From Streptomyces sp. HUAS ZL42 (lineage in GTDB: Bacteria > Actinomycetota > Actinomycetes > Streptomycetales > Streptomycetaceae): a DNA stretch of 64,000 nucleotides. A model generated the notes under the pieces. It was not told the DNA's origin, did not search any database, and saw nothing but the letters and a program-made list of their open reading frames with translations. Location: the NCBI RefSeq assembly GCF_040782645.1, contig NZ_CP160403.1, positions 7,537,001 to 7,601,000 of the forward strand, given 5' to 3'. Positions 56,493 to 64,000 of this stretch are shown piece by piece. The stretch's first letter is position 1. Every line of letters begins with the position of its first letter. Position numbers and translations under genes: made by a program.

Positions 56493-58280
56493 CTATCCTG
56501 CCCCCTCGGTCCCGAACAGGGCGAGGGCGGTGTTCACCAGGCCGATGTGGCTGAAGGCCTGCGGGAAGTTGCCGAGCTGGCGTTCGGCCACGGGGTCGTA
56601 CTCCTCGGACAGGAGGCCTACGTCGTTGGTGAGGTTCACCAGCCGGTCGAACAGCTCGCGTGCCTCGTCGGCACGGCCCGTCATGTGCAGTGCCTGCGCG
56701 AGCCAGAACGAGCAGGCCAGGAAGGTGCCCTCGTCGCCGGGCAGTCCGTCGACGGTCGTCTCGTCGGTGCTGTAGCGGCGCAGGAAGCCGCCGTGGTCCA
56801 ACTCCCCGCGGATCGCGTCGACGGTTCCGATGACGCGCGGGTCGTCGGGCGGCAGGAAGCCGACGCGGGGAATGAGCAGGAGGGAGGCGTCGAGCTCGCG
56901 TGAACCGTAGTACTGGGTGAAGGTGCCCCGCTCGGCGTCGTAGCCCTTCTCGCACACCTCGCGGTGCACGTCGTCGCGCATCTCCCGCCAGCCGTCCAGG
57001 TCACCCTTCAGCTCCGGGTTGTTCTCCAGCGCGCGCACCGCCCGGTCGGCGGCCACCCACACCATCACCTTCGAGTGCACGAAGTGGCGCCGGCCGCCGC
57101 GCACCTCCCACAGCCCCTCGTCCGGCTGCCGCCACTCCGAGCGCAGCCAGTCCATCACGGTGGCCTGGATGGACCACATGTGCGGCTTGGTGGACAGACC
57201 CGAACGACGCGCCAGCGACAGCGAGTCCATGACCTCGCCGTACACGTCCAGCTGCAGCTGGTTCACGGCCTCGTTGCCGATGCGTACGGGCCTGGAGCCG
57301 ACGTGGCCCGACAGCCACGGCACCTCGAACTCGGGCAGCCGGCGCTCGCCCGCCACCGAGTACATGATCTGCAGGTCCGCCGGGTCGCCCGCGACCGCGC
57401 GCAAAAGCCAGTCGCGCCATGCCTCGGCCTCCTCGTGGTAGCCGCAGCTGAGGAGTGCGTTCAGGGTGAGGGTGGAGTCGCGCAGCCAGCAGTAGCGGTA
57501 GTCCCAGTTGCGCACGCCGCCGAGTTCCTCGGGCAGGGAGGTCGTGGGCGCCGCGACGATGCCGCCCGTCGGGGCATAGGTGAGGGCCTTGAGGGTGATG
57601 AGGGAGCGCACGACGGCGTCCCGGTGCGGGCCGTCGTAGCGGCAGCTGCTCGCCCACTTCTGCCAGTCCGCGACGCTGCTGCGCAGCGCCTTGTGCGGGT
57701 CGACGAGCGGTGGGCGGGGCTCGTGGGAGGGGTGCCAGGTCAGGACGAACGCGACCTTCTCGCCCTGCTCGACGGTGAACTCCGAGCGGGTGCTGAAGTC
57801 CTCGCCCCAGGTGTCCACCGCGGGTTCGCTGCGCAGCCAGACCGAGTCCGGGCCCGCGATCGCCACCCGGTGGCCGTCGGACCTGCGCATCCACGGCATG
57901 ATGGAGCCGTAGTCGAAGCGGAGCCGGATCGTGCTGTGCACCGTGACGCGCCCGGCGAGGCCCTCCACGATGCGGACGAGGTCGGGGGCGCGGTCGCGCT
58001 GGGGCATCAGGTCCGTGACGCGGACCGTGCCCTCGGCGGTCTCCCAGTCGGTGTCCAGGACGAGAGTGCCGGGGCGGTAGGCGCGCCGCGTGCAGTGACC
58101 CTCTGCCCCCTTGGGGGCGATCCTCCAGTGGCCGTTGTCCGTGTCGCCGAGCAACCGGGCGAAACAGGCGGCCGAGTCGAAGCGGGGGAGACACAGCCAG
58201 TCGACGGAACCGTCCCTGCCGACCAGGGCGGCCGTCTGTTCGTCTCCGATGAGCGCGTAGTCCTCGATGCGCGGGTGCAC
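56493..58280 (-). CDS. Glycoside hydrolase family 15 protein (glucoamylase/trehalase-like)
   Basis: 595 residues, cytoplasmic (no signal peptide). The N-terminal beta-sandwich starts with IEDYALIGDEQTAALVGRDG and VDWLCLPRFDSAACFARLLG; the (alpha/alpha)6 barrel contains GGVRNWDYRYCWLRDSTLTL with the general-acid region and GFLPPDDPRVIGTVDAIRGE. These motifs are typical of actinobacterial GH15 enzymes that include cytosolic trehalases. Start GTG at 58280 follows GGAACTGC. It is probably co-transcribed with the upstream sigma-linked membrane protein. Trehalose or maltooligosaccharide substrate is inferred, not proven. Confidence 0.92.
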   Translation of the reverse strand: MHPRIEDYALIGDEQTAALVGRDGSVDWLCLPRFDSAACFARLLGDTDNGHWRIAPKGAEGHCTRRAYRPGTLVLDTDWETAEGTVRVTDLMPQRDRAPDLVRIVEGLAGRVTVHSTIRLRFDYGSIMPWMRRSDGHRVAIAGPDSVWLRSEPAVDTWGEDFSTRSEFTVEQGEKVAFVLTWHPSHEPRPPLVDPHKALRSSVADWQKWASSCRYDGPHRDAVVRSLITLKALTYAPTGGIVAAPTTSLPEELGGVRNWDYRYCWLRDSTLTLNALLSCGYHEEAEAWRDWLLRAVAGDPADLQIMYSVAGERRLPEFEVPWLSGHVGSRPVRIGNEAVNQLQLDVYGEVMDSLSLARRSGLSTKPHMWSIQATVMDWLRSEWRQPDEGLWEVRGGRRHFVHSKVMVWVAADRAVRALENNPELKGDLDGWREMRDDVHREVCEKGYDAERGTFTQYYGSRELDASLLLIPRVGFLPPDDPRVIGTVDAIRGELDHGGFLRRYSTDETTVDGLPGDEGTFLACSFWLAQALHMTGRADEARELFDRLVNLTNDVGLLSEEYDPVAERQLGNFPQAFSHIGLVNTALALFGTEGAG

Positions 58281-58314
58281 GCAGTTCCGGGTTCCCGGTG
58301 GGCCCGGAAGGCAA

Positions 58315-58629
58315 TCAGGGCATCGGCCGGGGGAGTGACGGACCGGCGACGGCGGAGCCCGTTCCCGAGAAGATCACCCCCGGATCCGCCGGGGCCTGGT
58401 TGAGGACCCACAGACCGATCAGCGTGGCCAGGGCGAACACGACCGCGATGAGGACGGCGAGGACGAGCCTCCGGCGGCGTTCCCGGCGCAGCCACTCCCC
58501 GCGTGCCGTGCGGTAGGCGTCGGGAGCGGCCTGCACGCCGCCCGCCAGCGCGGCGAGGGCCTCCCGCAGCTCTCGCTCCGTGCGGTCCGGACTGGTGCCA
58601 TGCGACGGAGTCACATCTCGATGCGTCAT
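58315..58629 (-). CDS. Single-pass membrane protein, putative anti-sigma partner
   Basis: 104 residues. The N-terminal ~65 residues are polar and charged (SPDRTERELREALAALAGGV, YRTARGEWLRRERRRR), then one transmembrane helix (LVLAVLIAVVFALATLIGLW at about 69-88), then a short outer tail ending in Pro. The start overlaps the sigma gene stop by four bases. Small membrane proteins in this position commonly hold an ECF sigma factor at the membrane. No zinc-finger motif is present, so the call rests on topology and context. Confidence 0.7.
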   Translation of the reverse strand: MTHRDVTPSHGTSPDRTERELREALAALAGGVQAAPDAYRTARGEWLRRERRRRLVLAVLIAVVFALATLIGLWVLNQAPADPGVIFSGTGSAVAGPSLPRPMP

Positions 58630-59192
58630 CGCCGGGCCTCCATCGCCTGGGTCAGTGCGGCGAGGCCGCGCGCCGTGTGGGTCTTGACTGATCCGCAGGA
58701 GATCCCCATCGCTGCGGCGATCTCGCTCTCCTTCAGGCCGAGCCAGTGCCGCAGCACCAGCGCCTCGCGCTGCCGGGCCGGCAGCTGCTGGAGCGCGTCG
58801 ATCAGCACCCGCTGGTCGTCGTGCAGGAGCGCGGTGCTCTCGGCGGAGGCGACGAGCTCGTCCCTGGGCTTCTCCTCGTGCCGGCGGGCCACTTGGAGGT
58901 GACGTATCCGCATCCGTGTCAGATTGCAGACGGTGGACCTCAGATAGGCCTCCGCCGCCTCGGTCTCCCGCAGTCGCCGCCACTTCCGGTAGATCTGGTA
59001 GTAGGCCTCGGCGACCACGTTCTCCGGGTCGTCGGCGCCGAGCAGTACGGCGAGGCGCAGCATCGAGGCGTAGTGCAGCTCGAACAGGCGGGCGAGGGCG
59101 GCCTCCCGCTCCAGGTCGGCCGGGTCGCTCACCGCAGGTGTGAGCGCGGCCGGCCGAGGCATCGGTACAGGGGCGCTGGATGCGCGTCTCAC
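58626..59192 (-). CDS. SigE-like ECF RNA polymerase sigma factor coupled to a symporter
   Basis: 188 residues from the GTG at 59192. Region 2: ALARLFELHYASMLRLAVLL, then DDPENVVAEAYYQIYRKWRR and YLRSTVCNLTRMRIRHLQVA. Region 4: QQLPARQREALVLRHWLGLK and ESEIAAAMGISCGSVKTHTA. A GGGAGCG site precedes it. The start overlaps the symporter stop by four bases (GTGA) and the stop overlaps the membrane-protein start (ATGA), so symporter, sigma factor and membrane protein form one coupled unit. Target genes unknown. Confidence 0.9.
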   Translation of the reverse strand: MRRASSAPVPMPRPAALTPAVSDPADLEREAALARLFELHYASMLRLAVLLGADDPENVVAEAYYQIYRKWRRLRETEAAEAYLRSTVCNLTRMRIRHLQVARRHEEKPRDELVASAESTALLHDDQRVLIDALQQLPARQREALVLRHWLGLKESEIAAAMGISCGSVKTHTARGLAALTQAMEARR

Positions 59193-60745
59193 GGTTTGTT
59201 CGCTCCCGTCTCCGGGCGCCACCTCACGGTCAGGCGCGGCGGCAGGTCGGTCAGATCGGTGCCGCGCGGGACACCGAGGCGTTCCAGGGCCGCGGTCCCG
59301 GCCACGGTGACGATCAGGTTGAGGGCAAGGGCGGCGAGCCCGGCGTAGATGTCCAGAGGTCCGAAGCCCAGGCCCACGATGGACGAGAACCCCTCGCGCA
59401 CCACCATGAAGGTCCCGGCCACCATGCCCACACCCCATCCGGCGAGCAGGGCCCGCGGATGCAGCCGGCCGGTGAACAGCCCCACGGCCACCGCAGGGAA
59501 GATCTGCAGGATCCAGACCCCGCCGAGGAGCTGGAGGTTGATGGCGTCCTGGTCGCGCAGCCCGAACACGAACGCCACCGCGCCCACCTTGGCGGTGAGC
59601 GACACGGTCTTGGCGATGCGCACCTGCCGCTTGGGCGTGGCGGTGGGGTGGACGTACTCGACGTACACGTTGCGGACGAAGCTGGTGGCGGCCGCGATCG
59701 ACATCACGGCGGCGGGTACCAGGGCCCCCACGGTGATCGCGCCGAACACCAGCCCGGCCAGCGGCCCCGGCATCAGCCGGTCCACCAGCATCGGCACGGC
59801 CGCCTCGGCACCGCCCTCCGGCGCCCGCACCCCGGCCGCGAGCGCCGCGATGCCGAGGAAGCCGAACAGGGCGAGCAGCCCGGTCCACGCGGGCAGCGAC
59901 ACGGCGGTCTTGCGCAGGGTGCGCGGGCCGTCGGCGGCGAAACCGGCGGTCAGCACGTGCGGGTACATCAGCAGGGCCAGCGCGCTGCCGAGGGCGAGGG
60001 TGGCGTAGGCGGGCTGCTGGGCGGGGGAGAGGAGCAGGGGCGAATGGGCCGCGTCCGTGCCGCCGAGCCGCCGCGCCGCCCCGTCGAAGACCTGGCCGGG
60101 GCCGCCGAACCGCTCCAGGACCAGCCAGCACACGGCGGTGAGCGAGACGAAGACGGCGACCGCCTTGAGCGCGGAGATGACGGCGGGGGCGCGCAGCCCG
60201 TGCCGGTAGGTCGCCACCGCGAGCCCCGCGAACAGCGCCACCATCACCAGATCGCCGGTCGCGCCCCGCGGATACAGGCCACCGGCCGTGAGCACCGCCC
60301 TTATGCCGAGCAGCTGCAGCGCCAGATACGGCATCGTCGCGAGGATCCCGGTCAGCGCGACCACCAGGGCCAGCGGCGGCGAGCCGTACCGGCCGCGCAC
60401 GAAGTCTGCGGCGGTGACGTAGCCGTGCCGGTGGGCCACGGACCAGAGGCGGCTCAGCAGGACGAAGGCGATCGGGCAGACGATCACCGTGTACGGCACC
60501 GCGAAGAAGGCGGGCGCACCGTTGCCGTACGCCAGTCCCGGTACGGCGGTGAAGGTGTACGCGGTGAAGATCGTGCCGCCGAGCAGCAGCCAGGTCCAGA
60601 CGGGGCCGAGGCTGCGGTCGGCCAGCGCCCAGCCCTCCAGTGCGGGCAGCCGGTCGCTGGGGCGCAGGCGGCGCGCGGTCACGGCGAGCAGCGACGCTCC
60701 GCCGATCACGGCGAGGAACGTCGCTGTCATGGCGCCATCGGCCAT
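59189..60745 (-). CDS. Sodium:solute symporter family transporter (monocarboxylate type)
   Basis: 518 residues, about 13 transmembrane helices of the SSS family. Motifs: WTWLLLGGTIFTAYTFTAVP near helix II, RLWSVAHRHGYVTAADFVRG, LQLLGIRAVLTAGGLYPRG and VGALVPAAVMSIAAATSFVR (the conserved region near helix VIII/IX). It resembles MctP-type uptake systems for lactate, pyruvate, acetate or alanine. Relatives often lie beside a DUF3311 gene, and one is present divergently at 60914. Starts with an ATG at 60745; an internal ATG five codons on is possible. First gene of an operon that also encodes a sigma factor. Confidence 0.9.
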   Translation of the reverse strand: MADGAMTATFLAVIGGASLLAVTARRLRPSDRLPALEGWALADRSLGPVWTWLLLGGTIFTAYTFTAVPGLAYGNGAPAFFAVPYTVIVCPIAFVLLSRLWSVAHRHGYVTAADFVRGRYGSPPLALVVALTGILATMPYLALQLLGIRAVLTAGGLYPRGATGDLVMVALFAGLAVATYRHGLRAPAVISALKAVAVFVSLTAVCWLVLERFGGPGQVFDGAARRLGGTDAAHSPLLLSPAQQPAYATLALGSALALLMYPHVLTAGFAADGPRTLRKTAVSLPAWTGLLALFGFLGIAALAAGVRAPEGGAEAAVPMLVDRLMPGPLAGLVFGAITVGALVPAAVMSIAAATSFVRNVYVEYVHPTATPKRQVRIAKTVSLTAKVGAVAFVFGLRDQDAINLQLLGGVWILQIFPAVAVGLFTGRLHPRALLAGWGVGMVAGTFMVVREGFSSIVGLGFGPLDIYAGLAALALNLIVTVAGTAALERLGVPRGTDLTDLPPRLTVRWRPETGANKP

Positions 60746-60913
60746 GGGTCACCGTCCTTGGTGTGCCTGTGCCCTCGCAGCAGAGTTGCGCGAGGCGCCC
60801 GTCCGGAGGACACGGAACCGGCGGGAAATTTCCTGGAAATTCGTTGTCAACCGGATCCGGCGGGTGGGCAACTCTTGCACAGACCCACAGCGAGCGGGAG
60901 AGGAGTGCAGGTC

Positions 60914-61132
60914 ATGGCACGAACCGGTCATCACCGGCTACGGCGCGTCGCGATCGCCGTACTGCTTCTCGCGCCCGCCGCGGGACTGCTGTGGGTCCCC
61001 TGGTACGCCGGCGCGAGTCCGCGGCTGGCCGGGACGCCGTTCTTCTACTGGTACCAGCTCGCCTGGGTGCCGGGGTGCGGCCTCTGCCTGCTTGCCGCCT
61101 ACGCGCTGACGGACCGACATCGCCGCCGCTGA
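60914..61132 (+). CDS. DUF3311 small membrane protein
   Basis: 72 residues. Two hydrophobic helices (VAIAVLLLAPAAGLLWVPWY and FFYWYQLAWVPGCGLCLLAA, the second extending to YALTDRHRRR) with a short loop. The WVPWY and FFYWYQLAW motifs identify DUF3311, usually encoded next to SSS monocarboxylate symporters. AGGAG lies nine bases before the ATG. In this window it points away from the symporter, instead of preceding it on the same strand, and is followed 73 bases later by cstA. Confidence 0.88.
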   Translation: MARTGHHRLRRVAIAVLLLAPAAGLLWVPWYAGASPRLAGTPFFYWYQLAWVPGCGLCLLAAYALTDRHRRR

Positions 61133-61205
61133 TCCTCTTCTGATTCACGCGCACTTCTCTGATCGACGCGCACTTCTTGTCACACCGCCCCGGTGAGGAG
61201 CCGCC

Positions 61206-63374
61206 ATGCCTGCATCCGCCATGCCCGAATCCGCTCTGCCGAGCCCAGAAGGGCCGCCGTCCCCGCGGTCCCGAATGACACCCCGCTCGATCCTGACGTG
61301 GAGCGCGGTCGCCGTGGCCGGCGCGATCGGCTGGGCCGTGCTCGCCCTGTCCCGGGGCGAGGAGATCTCGGCCGTCTGGCTGGTCGTCGCGGCCCTCGGC
61401 TCGTATGCGATCGCCTACCGCTTCTATTCGCGCTTCATCGCCCGCCGGGTCCTCCAGGTCGACGACAGCCGCGCCACTCCCGCCGAACGCCTGGAGGACG
61501 GCGTCGATTACCACCCCACCGACAAGCGGGTGCTCTTCGGCCACCACTTCGCGGCCATCGCCGGAGCGGGACCTCTGGTCGGCCCGGTCCTGGCAGCCCA
61601 GATGGGCTACCTGCCGGGCACCATCTGGATCATCGCGGGCGTGATCTTCGGCGGGGCGGTGCAGGACATGGTGGTCCTGTTCCTCTCCATGCGCCGGGAC
61701 GGCAAGAGCCTGGGCCAGATGGCCCGTGACGAGATCGGCAAGGTGGGCGGCGCCGCCGCTCTGATCGGCGTCTTCGCCATCATGATCATCCTGCTCGCGG
61801 TTCTGGCGATGGTCGTCGTCAACGCGCTGGCCGAGTCCGCGTGGGGCACCTTCTCGGTCAGCATGACCATCCCCATCGCCCTCTTCATGGGCTTCTACCT
61901 GCGCTACCTGCGGCCGGGCCGGGTCGTGGAGACCAGCTTCATCGGTGTGGCGCTCCTGCTCCTCGCCATCCTCGGCGGTGGCTGGATCCAGGACTCCTCG
62001 CTCGCCGAGTACTTCGTCTGGAGCCCGGAGACCCTGGTCTTCTGCCTGGTCGGCTACGGCTTCGTCGCCTCCGTGCTGCCCGTGTGGATGCTGCTGGCCC
62101 CCCGCGACTACCTCTCCACCTTCATGAAGGTCGGCACCATCGCCCTGATGGCCGTCGGCGTGGTGATCGCCGCCCCGCACCTCAAGGCCGAGTCGGTGAC
62201 CGACTTCGCCTCCAACGGCGCCGGACCGGTGTTCGCCGGGTCGCTGTTCCCGTTCCTGTTCATCACCATCGCCTGCGGAGCCCTGTCCGGCTTCCACGCC
62301 CTGGTCTCCTCCGGCACCACTCCGAAGCTGATCCAGAAGGAGTCCCAGGTCCGGATGATCGGCTACGGCTCCATGCTCACGGAGTCCTTCGTCGCCGTCA
62401 TGGCGCTGATCGCCGCCTGTGTGCTCGAACCGGGCCTGTTCTACGCGATGAACTCCCCGGCCGCGCTGCTCGGCCCGTCCGTCGACAGCGCCGCCGAAGC
62501 GGTGAAGAACCTCGGTTTCACCATCACCCCGGACCAGCTCACGGCGGCGGCCAAGGCCGTCGAGGAACAGACGCTGGTGGGCCGCTCCGGCGGTGCGCCC
62601 ACGCTGGCCGTGGGGATGTCCGAGATCTTCTCCGGCGTGATCGGCGGCGCCGGGCTGAAGGCCTTCTGGTACCACTTCGCGATCATGTTCGAGGCGCTGT
62701 TCATCCTCACCACGGTGGACGCCGGTACCCGGGTCGGCCGCTTCATGCTCCAGGACATGCTCGGCAACGTGTGGAAGCCGATCGGCCGGGTCACCTGGAA
62801 GCCGGGCATCTGGATCACCAGCGCCCTGGTCGTCGGAGCCTGGGGATACTTCCTCTACGCCGGTGTCACCGACCCGCTGGGCGGCATCAAGCAGCTGTTC
62901 CCGCTGTTCGGCATCGCCAACCAGCTGCTGGCCGCGGTGGCCCTGGCCGTCACCACCACCGTGCTGATCAAGTCCGGCAAGCTGCGCTGGGCGTGGGTCA
63001 CCGGCATCCCGCTGGTCTGGGACGTGGCCGTCACCTTCACCGCCGGCTGGCAGAAGATCTTCTCCGACGACCCGAAGATCGGCTTCTTCGCCCTGCGGGA
63101 CAAGTACGCCCAGGCCATCGACAGCGGCCAGCTCCTGCCGGGAGCCACCGACATGGACGACATGCACACCATCGTGGTCAACAACACGGTCGACGGTGTG
63201 ATCATGGCCGTCTTCCTGTTGCTGGTCCTGACGGTCCTGGTCAACTGCGCGGTCGTGTGCGTCCGCGCCGTACGCGCCACGCAGCCGCTGCCGACGACCG
63301 AGGCACCGTACGTCGAGTCCCGCATCGACGTGCCGGCGCAGCGCAGCGAACCCCTGGCGGAGGTCCGGGCATGA
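61206..63374 (+). CDS. cstA: Carbon starvation protein A (CstA-type pyruvate/peptide transporter)
   Basis: 722 residues, about 16-18 membrane helices. CstA motifs: RVLFGHHFAAIAGAGPLVGP and VLAAQMGYLPGTIWIIAGVI early, AVQDMVVLFLSMRRDGKSLG, LSGFHALVSSGTTPKLIQKE, ESFVAVMALIAACVLEPGLF and FEALFILTTVDAGTRVGRFM. CstA-family proteins import pyruvate or peptides under carbon limitation. Ribosome site GTGAGGAG precedes the ATG. It overlaps the next small gene by four bases. Lies near a monocarboxylate-type symporter, so the region appears devoted to small organic acid uptake. Confidence 0.94.
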   Translation: MPASAMPESALPSPEGPPSPRSRMTPRSILTWSAVAVAGAIGWAVLALSRGEEISAVWLVVAALGSYAIAYRFYSRFIARRVLQVDDSRATPAERLEDGVDYHPTDKRVLFGHHFAAIAGAGPLVGPVLAAQMGYLPGTIWIIAGVIFGGAVQDMVVLFLSMRRDGKSLGQMARDEIGKVGGAAALIGVFAIMIILLAVLAMVVVNALAESAWGTFSVSMTIPIALFMGFYLRYLRPGRVVETSFIGVALLLLAILGGGWIQDSSLAEYFVWSPETLVFCLVGYGFVASVLPVWMLLAPRDYLSTFMKVGTIALMAVGVVIAAPHLKAESVTDFASNGAGPVFAGSLFPFLFITIACGALSGFHALVSSGTTPKLIQKESQVRMIGYGSMLTESFVAVMALIAACVLEPGLFYAMNSPAALLGPSVDSAAEAVKNLGFTITPDQLTAAAKAVEEQTLVGRSGGAPTLAVGMSEIFSGVIGGAGLKAFWYHFAIMFEALFILTTVDAGTRVGRFMLQDMLGNVWKPIGRVTWKPGIWITSALVVGAWGYFLYAGVTDPLGGIKQLFPLFGIANQLLAAVALAVTTTVLIKSGKLRWAWVTGIPLVWDVAVTFTAGWQKIFSDDPKIGFFALRDKYAQAIDSGQLLPGATDMDDMHTIVVNNTVDGVIMAVFLLLVLTVLVNCAVVCVRAVRATQPLPTTEAPYVESRIDVPAQRSEPLAEVRA

Positions 63375-63559
63375 GGGCCGCCCGCTGGGCCCGGGCCGTG
63401 CGCTGGTACCTGCGGGAGCTGACGGGGGAGGCGGAGTACGACCGCTACTGCGAGCGGCACCGACGCCACCACCCCCTCGCACCGGTACCGACCCCGCGCG
63501 AGTACCACGTGATGCGGACCGTGCACCGGGAAACCCACCCGCAAGGCCGCTGCTGCTGA
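63371..63559 (+). CDS. YbdD/YjiX-family small protein linked to CstA
   Basis: 62 residues, highly basic and aromatic: MRAARWARAVRWYLRELTGE, then AEYDRYCERHRRHHPLAPVP and TPREYHVMRTVHRETHPQGRCC. The YLRELTGEAEYDRYCERHR core is typical of the small soluble partner encoded directly after cstA genes, required for transport in some species. The ATG overlaps the cstA stop by four bases. A strong terminator follows. Confidence 0.9.
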   Translation: MRAARWARAVRWYLRELTGEAEYDRYCERHRRHHPLAPVPTPREYHVMRTVHRETHPQGRCC

Positions 63560-63578
63560 CACCGGCAGCGAGAACCGC

Positions 63579-63637
63579 GGGGCGGGCGCGCCGGCCGGGC
63601 TCTGACCGGCGCACCCGCCCCGTACCCCCCTTTTTTT
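63579..63637 (+). terminator. Rho-independent terminator after cstA-ybdD
   Basis: A 16-base stem (63579-63594 with 63606-63621, one mismatch) and an eleven-base loop are followed by a run of seven T residues at 63631-63637. Confidence 0.92.
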
Positions 63638-63670
63638 CGCACTTTTCGCACTCGACTTTTCGCACTCGAC
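63634..63670. repeat. Short tandem repeat TTTTCGCACTCGAC
   Basis: Two perfect 14-base copies (63643-63656, 63657-63670) follow a 9-base partial copy (63634-63642) that merges with the terminator T run. Probably replication slippage next to the hairpin. It lies just upstream of the next gene. Confidence 0.85.
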
Positions 63671-63680
63671 CGGGACCGAG

Positions 63681-64000
63681 ATGCTCAGACGCCGCCCAGC
63701 CCTGCTGACCCGCCCCGAACTCGACGACCACGCGCTCCACTCGACCCTGACCGAACTCCGCCCGACGGCACAGCTCCACGGCCTCGGCGCGGGCCGCACC
63801 CGCCCGGCGTGGGAGCCGGTCGCCGAGCTGCTGCGCGACACGGGGCGGGACTGGGACCGGCGGGTGCACCGGATCTCCGTGCTGGCGCGGCAGCTGCCGC
63901 CCGCGGTCGGCGAACGGTGGTACGCCGACCGCCCCGCGGACGCGGACGCCCTGGCGCTGCACGCCTGGACCCGGGCGACCCGGGCCGCCGCCGAGGGGTG
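63681..64000 (+). CDS. Unrecognised gene, 5' part only
   Basis: An ATG at 63681 opens a frame that is uninterrupted to the window edge (106 codons). Visible residues include MLRRRPALLTRPELDDHALH, ELRPTAQLHGLGAGRTRPAW, VAELLRDTGRDWDRRVHRIS and VGERWYADRPADADALALHA. The alternating Leu/Arg/Asp helices look like the start of a TPR- or helical-repeat-type protein, but I do not recognise a family. The short tandem repeat and terminator lie directly upstream. Coding bias is strong, and the ribosome site GGGACCGAG is weak. Confidence 0.7.
   Translation, partial: MLRRRPALLTRPELDDHALHSTLTELRPTAQLHGLGAGRTRPAWEPVAELLRDTGRDWDRRVHRISVLARQLPPAVGERWYADRPADADALALHAWTRATRAAAEG

Overview
The window is chromosomal DNA of a high-GC actinomycete, almost certainly a Streptomyces. 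Supporting signs are the very high GC content, frequent GTG starts, long operons with ATGA/GTGA overlaps, ectABCD, a mycothiol-type anti-sigma protein, a PhoP-type box with GTTCACC repeats, a CobN/ChlID-type aerobic cobalamin cluster and several ECF sigma factors. I see no tRNA, rRNA, CRISPR, transposase or prophage gene.

Region 1 (1-5,400) is a decaying plant-cell-wall locus. It holds the 3' end of a pectinesterase, two paralogous secreted pectate lyases and a secreted HAD acid phosphatase. It also holds a GH43 gene collapsed by a deletion that ends at a perfect hairpin, and a frameshifted secreted protein with a rhamnogalacturonan-lyase-type C-terminal domain. Next to it (5,404-6,827) lies a sigma factor paired with a membrane protein that has a large extracytoplasmic domain, possibly a polysaccharide-sensing module.

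Region 2 (7,099-16,750) is mixed metabolism: an AzgA-type purine permease, a scar of a penicillin-binding-protein gene, GNAT acetyltransferases, an IclR regulator divergent from a ketoglutarate-semialdehyde dehydrogenase (the last step of oxidative uronate and pentose catabolism), a FrnE-like DsbA protein, a class V aminotransferase-like enzyme, and an ECF sigma factor with a ZAS-MDMPI anti-sigma protein.

Region 3 (16,826-24,061) carries ectABC-ectD for ectoine and 5-hydroxyectoine synthesis. A polar amino acid ABC importer with an amidohydrolase follows. Region 4 (24,099-42,600) is the cobalamin cluster. Operon cobD-cobQ-cobN-chlID-cobO-cobB-cobI is preceded by a cobalamin riboswitch, and operon cobM-cobL-cobG/J-cobH-cbiX-cobC is divergent from a ZIP metal transporter. 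Three different Streptomyces-type palindromic repeats lie in frame inside cobB, the chelatase gene and cobD.

Region 5 (42,611-55,725) has a Pit phosphate transporter with a candidate Pho box, a GH25 lysozyme, a class II aldolase, an alpha/beta hydrolase, a VOC protein, an ABC-F ATPase with a candidate leaderless leader peptide, a small HTH protein, an enoyl-CoA hydratase and a six-gene Asp23/Gls24 envelope-stress cluster. Region 6 (55,732-64,000) has a tightly coupled symporter / sigma factor / membrane protein / GH15 / SDR operon. Divergent from it are a DUF3311 protein and CstA with its small partner, which suggests a monocarboxylate or pyruvate uptake neighbourhood. An unrecognised gene runs off the right edge.
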